Source: Chryseobacterium sp. HSC-36S06 (GTDB taxonomy: Bacteria > Bacteroidota > Bacteroidia > Flavobacteriales > Weeksellaceae). Taken from it: a stretch of 64,000 nt of DNA. A program made the translations under genes and the position numbers. The stretch lies in assembly GCF_024171485.1 (NCBI RefSeq), contig NZ_JALJZX010000002.1:620001-684000 (forward strand). Direction: 5' to 3'. Below are positions 61,278 to 64,000 of the stretch, piece after piece (the stretch's first letter is position 1; every line of letters starts with the position of its first letter). Below the pieces are notes generated by a model. The model did no database searches, was not told the origin of the DNA, and saw only the letters and a list, made by a program, of their open reading frames with translations.

Positions 61278-63716
61278 ATGAATAAACTTTCATTACTCCT
61301 CTTTTCATTCATTTTTCTGAATATTACTGCACAGTCAAAAATTACCGTTTTGAAAGCTGGAGAAGGAACACCTATTCCCAATGCAACAGTTTCCTGTAAC
61401 AAGAAAACATTAGGAAAAACAAACGCCCGAGGCAATTTAGAATTCAGAACAAAATGTAAGCAGGTAGATGTAACAGCTGCCGGATATTATGAGGAAGAAG
61501 CAGTTGTGGATAAGGTTATGGAAGTTACTCTTTCAAAGACCGACCCGAAAACTCAGTCGATTGAAGGTGTAATCATTAATGATAAAAGCGACCCTTTGGC
61601 ATTGGAAATTCTGCAGAAAGTAAACGACAGCTACCAAAAAAATTCGCCTCAAAGTCTTGATTCATATTCCTTTAAATCCTACGAAAAAATCTCTTTAGAT
61701 ATTGATGAAGACAGCATTAAGCATTACAATTCCTATCTCGAAAAAAGACTCGATTCGTTGAAAAATCTTCCTGAAAAAGTACAGACAGCAGAGAAAAAGA
61801 AAGATTCGTTGGAAAGCGTAAATGTCATGAAACTGATGTCCTCGAGCAAACTTTTTCTTTGGGAAAGAGCCTCAGAATTCCTTTATTCAAAAAAATACGG
61901 TGAAAAAATAAACATTCTCGATAACCGCGTTGCTGGATTGAAACAGCCGATTTACGAAATGATGACGCTGCGCTCTAACAGAAACCGGATTCCCAGGGAA
62001 ATACGTGAGGAAAACCGCACCCTTTACCGTTTCTTTTTAACAGACACTATTGAAATCGAAGGGCGGCAGAATTACGTGATCCGTTTTCGTCAGGTTGATT
62101 ATAAACAGCCCGTAAACAAGAGAAAATTCAACGGTTACCTGTATGTTGACACAGAAACATTCGGGCTGAAAAAAATTGAAAGCAACAGCAAGAAAAAGAG
62201 TGAAGGAACAATTACCAGTATTTGGAAACCGATTGATAACAAATGGTTCTTAAGTAAGGAGAACCTGAAAATCAAAATGGGTTCCACCGTTTTCGGAAAT
62301 ACCAAAGCCAATAAAAAGGAGAATGATTCTACGCAGAAAAACATTGAGAAATTTGGAAATTATGTTTTTATGGTTGCAGATTATTTTGATTTCACAACCA
62401 ATATTACCGAAAATAAAAAAGACTTTTCAGGCTACACAATGAGTGTGAAAAACTCCGATGGGAAGACGCTCGACGCCTTCCGCACAGATTCATTAACCGC
62501 ACGAGAAAAAATCACCTACGAAAAAATTGACAGCGTTGGTAAAAAGTACAAACTCGACCAGAAGATAAATGCTTTTACCGGTTTAATTAAAGGAAAACTG
62601 AGGATTGGGCAAATCGATTTTGATGCCGCTCAACTCATAAAATACAATAAATACGAAGGAATACGTGTAGGAATTGCCGGAAAACTGAATGAAAGATTCC
62701 ACAAATATATTTCTCCTGATGCGTATGCTGCGTACGGTTTCAAGGATGAAGGCTGGAAATACGGAGCCGGAATCGACGTAAAAACAACTCTCGAAAAAAA
62801 CTCTTTTTTTCGAGCCGAATATTACAATGATGTAATGGCAGCCGGACGATTTAATGAAAATCTCTGGAATTTTAAAATGAAGATCATGAACTCCGGAATC
62901 GATCTTCAAAACGACAGATTCTACCGCTACAATGGATTTAAACTCGCTTTCGAAAATGATTTAAGCAATGCTTTGACCCTGAATGTTTCCGCCAAAAAGG
63001 ACAATGAAGAAGCCACTTTCGATTATGATTTCATGAATCTCGGAAAGAAGTTCGAGAATTTTGCCTCGCAAATTACCCTGAAATACGCCCCGAAATCAAA
63101 AAACATCATGACTCCTTCAGGAAAATTCACTTACGAGCAAAGCTTCCCGGAGTTTTACATCAATTATGAACAGGGATTTAAGTCTCTTGGCGGCGATTTT
63201 AAATACAGCCGTTTCGATGTCCTCGCACAGCACAATTTCAAGACAAAAGCGGGTGTTACTGGCATTAGAGTTTATGGCGGCTTACTGAACGGAAACGCTC
63301 CGATCTGGCATCATTTTGCGATGAACGGTTTGGGCAGCGGAAAAGACAGTTTCAATTTTAATCTCACCTCATTTCTGGGTTTTGCAACCATGGAAGGTGG
63401 AAAATATTATAATGATAAATTTGCTGGATTCTACTTTACGCACAGGATTCCCTGGTATTTCAAAACTTTTGGAAAGAACACGTCGAGTTTTGACGTGGTT
63501 TACCGCGGAATTACCGGCGACATGAAAAATCCGGAATTTCATGGCTTTGAGTTCCAGAAACTCGATCATTTTTACCAGGAAATCGGTCTCGAGAGCAATC
63601 ATTTTCTTGGTACGCCTTTCAATCTTGGGTTCTTCTACAGAGTTGGCCACTACTCGACTTTACCTTTCAAAGAAAATTTCGCCATTCAGTTGAAACTAAA
63701 TTTCCTGGGATTTTAA
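61278..63716 (+). CDS. DUF5686 outer-membrane protein with carboxypeptidase-regulatory-like domain
   Basis: The 812-residue protein has a signal peptide (LSLLLFSFIFLNITAQ), an N-terminal carboxypeptidase-regulatory-like domain (residues ~25-95, GEGTPIPNATVSCNKKTLG), a DUF5686 domain (~110-400) and a C-terminal part rich in beta strands (~430-812) that ends in the hydrophobic NFAIQLKLNFLGF, as in outer-membrane barrels. DUF5686 proteins are Bacteroidota-specific with unknown function. The start at 61278 is supported by the -7 element. A repeat element follows it. Confidence 0.88.
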   Translation: MNKLSLLLFSFIFLNITAQSKITVLKAGEGTPIPNATVSCNKKTLGKTNARGNLEFRTKCKQVDVTAAGYYEEEAVVDKVMEVTLSKTDPKTQSIEGVIINDKSDPLALEILQKVNDSYQKNSPQSLDSYSFKSYEKISLDIDEDSIKHYNSYLEKRLDSLKNLPEKVQTAEKKKDSLESVNVMKLMSSSKLFLWERASEFLYSKKYGEKINILDNRVAGLKQPIYEMMTLRSNRNRIPREIREENRTLYRFFLTDTIEIEGRQNYVIRFRQVDYKQPVNKRKFNGYLYVDTETFGLKKIESNSKKKSEGTITSIWKPIDNKWFLSKENLKIKMGSTVFGNTKANKKENDSTQKNIEKFGNYVFMVADYFDFTTNITENKKDFSGYTMSVKNSDGKTLDAFRTDSLTAREKITYEKIDSVGKKYKLDQKINAFTGLIKGKLRIGQIDFDAAQLIKYNKYEGIRVGIAGKLNERFHKYISPDAYAAYGFKDEGWKYGAGIDVKTTLEKNSFFRAEYYNDVMAAGRFNENLWNFKMKIMNSGIDLQNDRFYRYNGFKLAFENDLSNALTLNVSAKKDNEEATFDYDFMNLGKKFENFASQITLKYAPKSKNIMTPSGKFTYEQSFPEFYINYEQGFKSLGGDFKYSRFDVLAQHNFKTKAGVTGIRVYGGLLNGNAPIWHHFAMNGLGSGKDSFNFNLTSFLGFATMEGGKYYNDKFAGFYFTHRIPWYFKTFGKNTSSFDVVYRGITGDMKNPEFHGFEFQKLDHFYQEIGLESNHFLGTPFNLGFFYRVGHYSTLPFKENFAIQLKLNFLGF

Positions 63717-63720
63717 TTTG

Positions 63721-63855
63721 GGCGTATCCCTCGCCGCAGCTTTTCCAACCGCCCGGGTCGCTACGTCCGTTACAATCTTATTTGTTTGCGGCGGCTTCGC
63801 CGCCGCAAACAAATAAGGATTTCCTCTCCAATCGCTTACGCGGGAACCGTTGTAA
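63721..63855 (+). repeat. Repeat element copy 3 (flanked hairpin, plus orientation)
   Basis: It contains GTTACAATCTT, a perfect 19-bp stem with a TTC loop (63777-63795 and 63799-63817), AAGGATTT and flanking GC-rich text (CCGCCCGGGTCGCTACGTC on the left, GCTTACGCGGG on the right). The CAATCTT/AAGGATTT frame is the same as copies 1 and 2. The outer flanks differ, so it may be a second subfamily. Confidence 0.75.
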
Positions 63856-63860
63856 AACAC

Positions 63861-63868
63861 TATTTTTG
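63861..63868 (+). promoter_or_regulatory. Putative -7 element for the last gene
   Basis: TATTTTTG fits TAnnTTTG and lies 25 bases before the ATG at 63894. Confidence 0.45.
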
Positions 63869-63893
63869 CAGCAATAAAAAATCAGATTTATTC

Positions 63894-64000
63894 ATGAAAA
63901 TCATTCAGATCAAAGCATCACAGTTTTTCGAACTGCTGAAAATGAAGGACACTTCCATGTGGGAAATTTTCGCACAGATGATCGATGGCGAAGAAAAAGA
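63894..64000 (+). CDS. Partial gene, N-terminus only (product unknown)
   Basis: The frame begins at ATG 63894 (MKIIQIKASQFFELLKM) and is open to the window end, so only 35 complete codons are seen. There is no signal peptide or membrane segment in this part. It is preceded by a -7 element and a repeat element. I do not recognise it and cannot assign a function. Confidence 0.6.
   Translation, partial: MKIIQIKASQFFELLKMKDTSMWEIFAQMIDGEEK

Noticed and set aside
1-64000. CRISPR array, tRNA, rRNA, IS element or integrase
   Set aside because: No regularly spaced repeats, tRNA cloverleaf, rRNA stretch or transposase/integrase motif was recognised on either strand by eye; a dedicated scan (for example tRNA and CRISPR search tools) would settle this.

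Overview
The window looks like a chromosomal core segment from a low-GC flavobacterium, most likely of the Chryseobacterium/Kaistella group (Weeksellaceae). The support is indirect: a short Bacteroidota-type primary sigma factor, -7 promoter elements of the TAnnTTTG type in front of many genes, weak or absent Shine-Dalgarno sequences, a type IX secretion C-terminal signal, Bacteroidota-restricted families (DUF4153, DUF4199, DUF4920, DUF5686, DUF6157), bacillithiol-linked YtxJ, menaquinone genes, and a DPP-IV/POT peptide-scavenging block. No database search was run, so the genus is an inference. No tRNA, rRNA, CRISPR array, transposase or prophage block was recognised.

Layout. 1-10 kb: the end of a CorA-type transporter, a membrane pyrophosphatase fused to an OmpA-like domain, soluble pyrophosphatase, a FemAB/GNAT-like protein with RadC, a LolD-type ATPase, and pyruvate dehydrogenase E1-alpha and E2. 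10-19 kb: a PAP2-like protein, an orphan BlaI-type repressor and a DUF4153 membrane protein, then an RRM protein, an aldo/keto reductase, a type IX-secreted beta-helix protein, the primary sigma factor, a Crp-type regulator and a YtxJ/DUF1569 pair. 19-27 kb: nicotinamidase, an S41 protease, a TonB-dependent receptor, a fasciclin lipoprotein, urocanate hydratase and two small acidic proteins. 27-34 kb: FtsK, LolA, an LptF/G permease, glutathione peroxidase and a second LolA-like protein. 34-40 kb: a minus-strand run for envelope sugar metabolism (KdsB, aminotransferase, phosphosugar mutase, DUF2807, GT2, DUF4199). 40-43 kb: SRP RNA and menB-menA-UPF0173. 43-50 kb: a small DUF2007 gene between inverted repeat elements, an amino acid permease, DUF4920, an M14 peptidase, TerC, and an HTH regulator followed by an unusual AAA+ protein. 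50-58 kb: DPP-IV plus three consecutive POT peptide transporters and a secreted thioredoxin. 58-64 kb: RecG, a secreted hypothetical protein, a DUF5686 outer-membrane protein, a repeat element and the start of one more gene.

How the parts fit. Several blocks serve the envelope: lipoprotein trafficking (LolA twice, LolD), LPS export and Kdo activation (LptF/G, KdsB), and outer-membrane uptake. Another block releases dipeptides (DPP-IV) and imports them (three POTs). Energy genes cover acetyl-CoA entry, menaquinone synthesis and pyrophosphate-driven ion pumping.

Most notable: (i) a probably leaderless HTH gene followed by an AAA+ protein with an IF-2N-like N-terminus and altered Walker A and B motifs; (ii) a family of three repeat elements with constant flanks and unrelated hairpin cores, two of which bracket the DUF2007 gene as inverted copies with a 13-bp terminal match; (iii) the pyrophosphatase-OmpA fusion; (iv) a strong hairpin between the pyruvate dehydrogenase E1-alpha and E2 genes; (v) a bacillithiol-type YtxJ overlapping a DinB-like protein.
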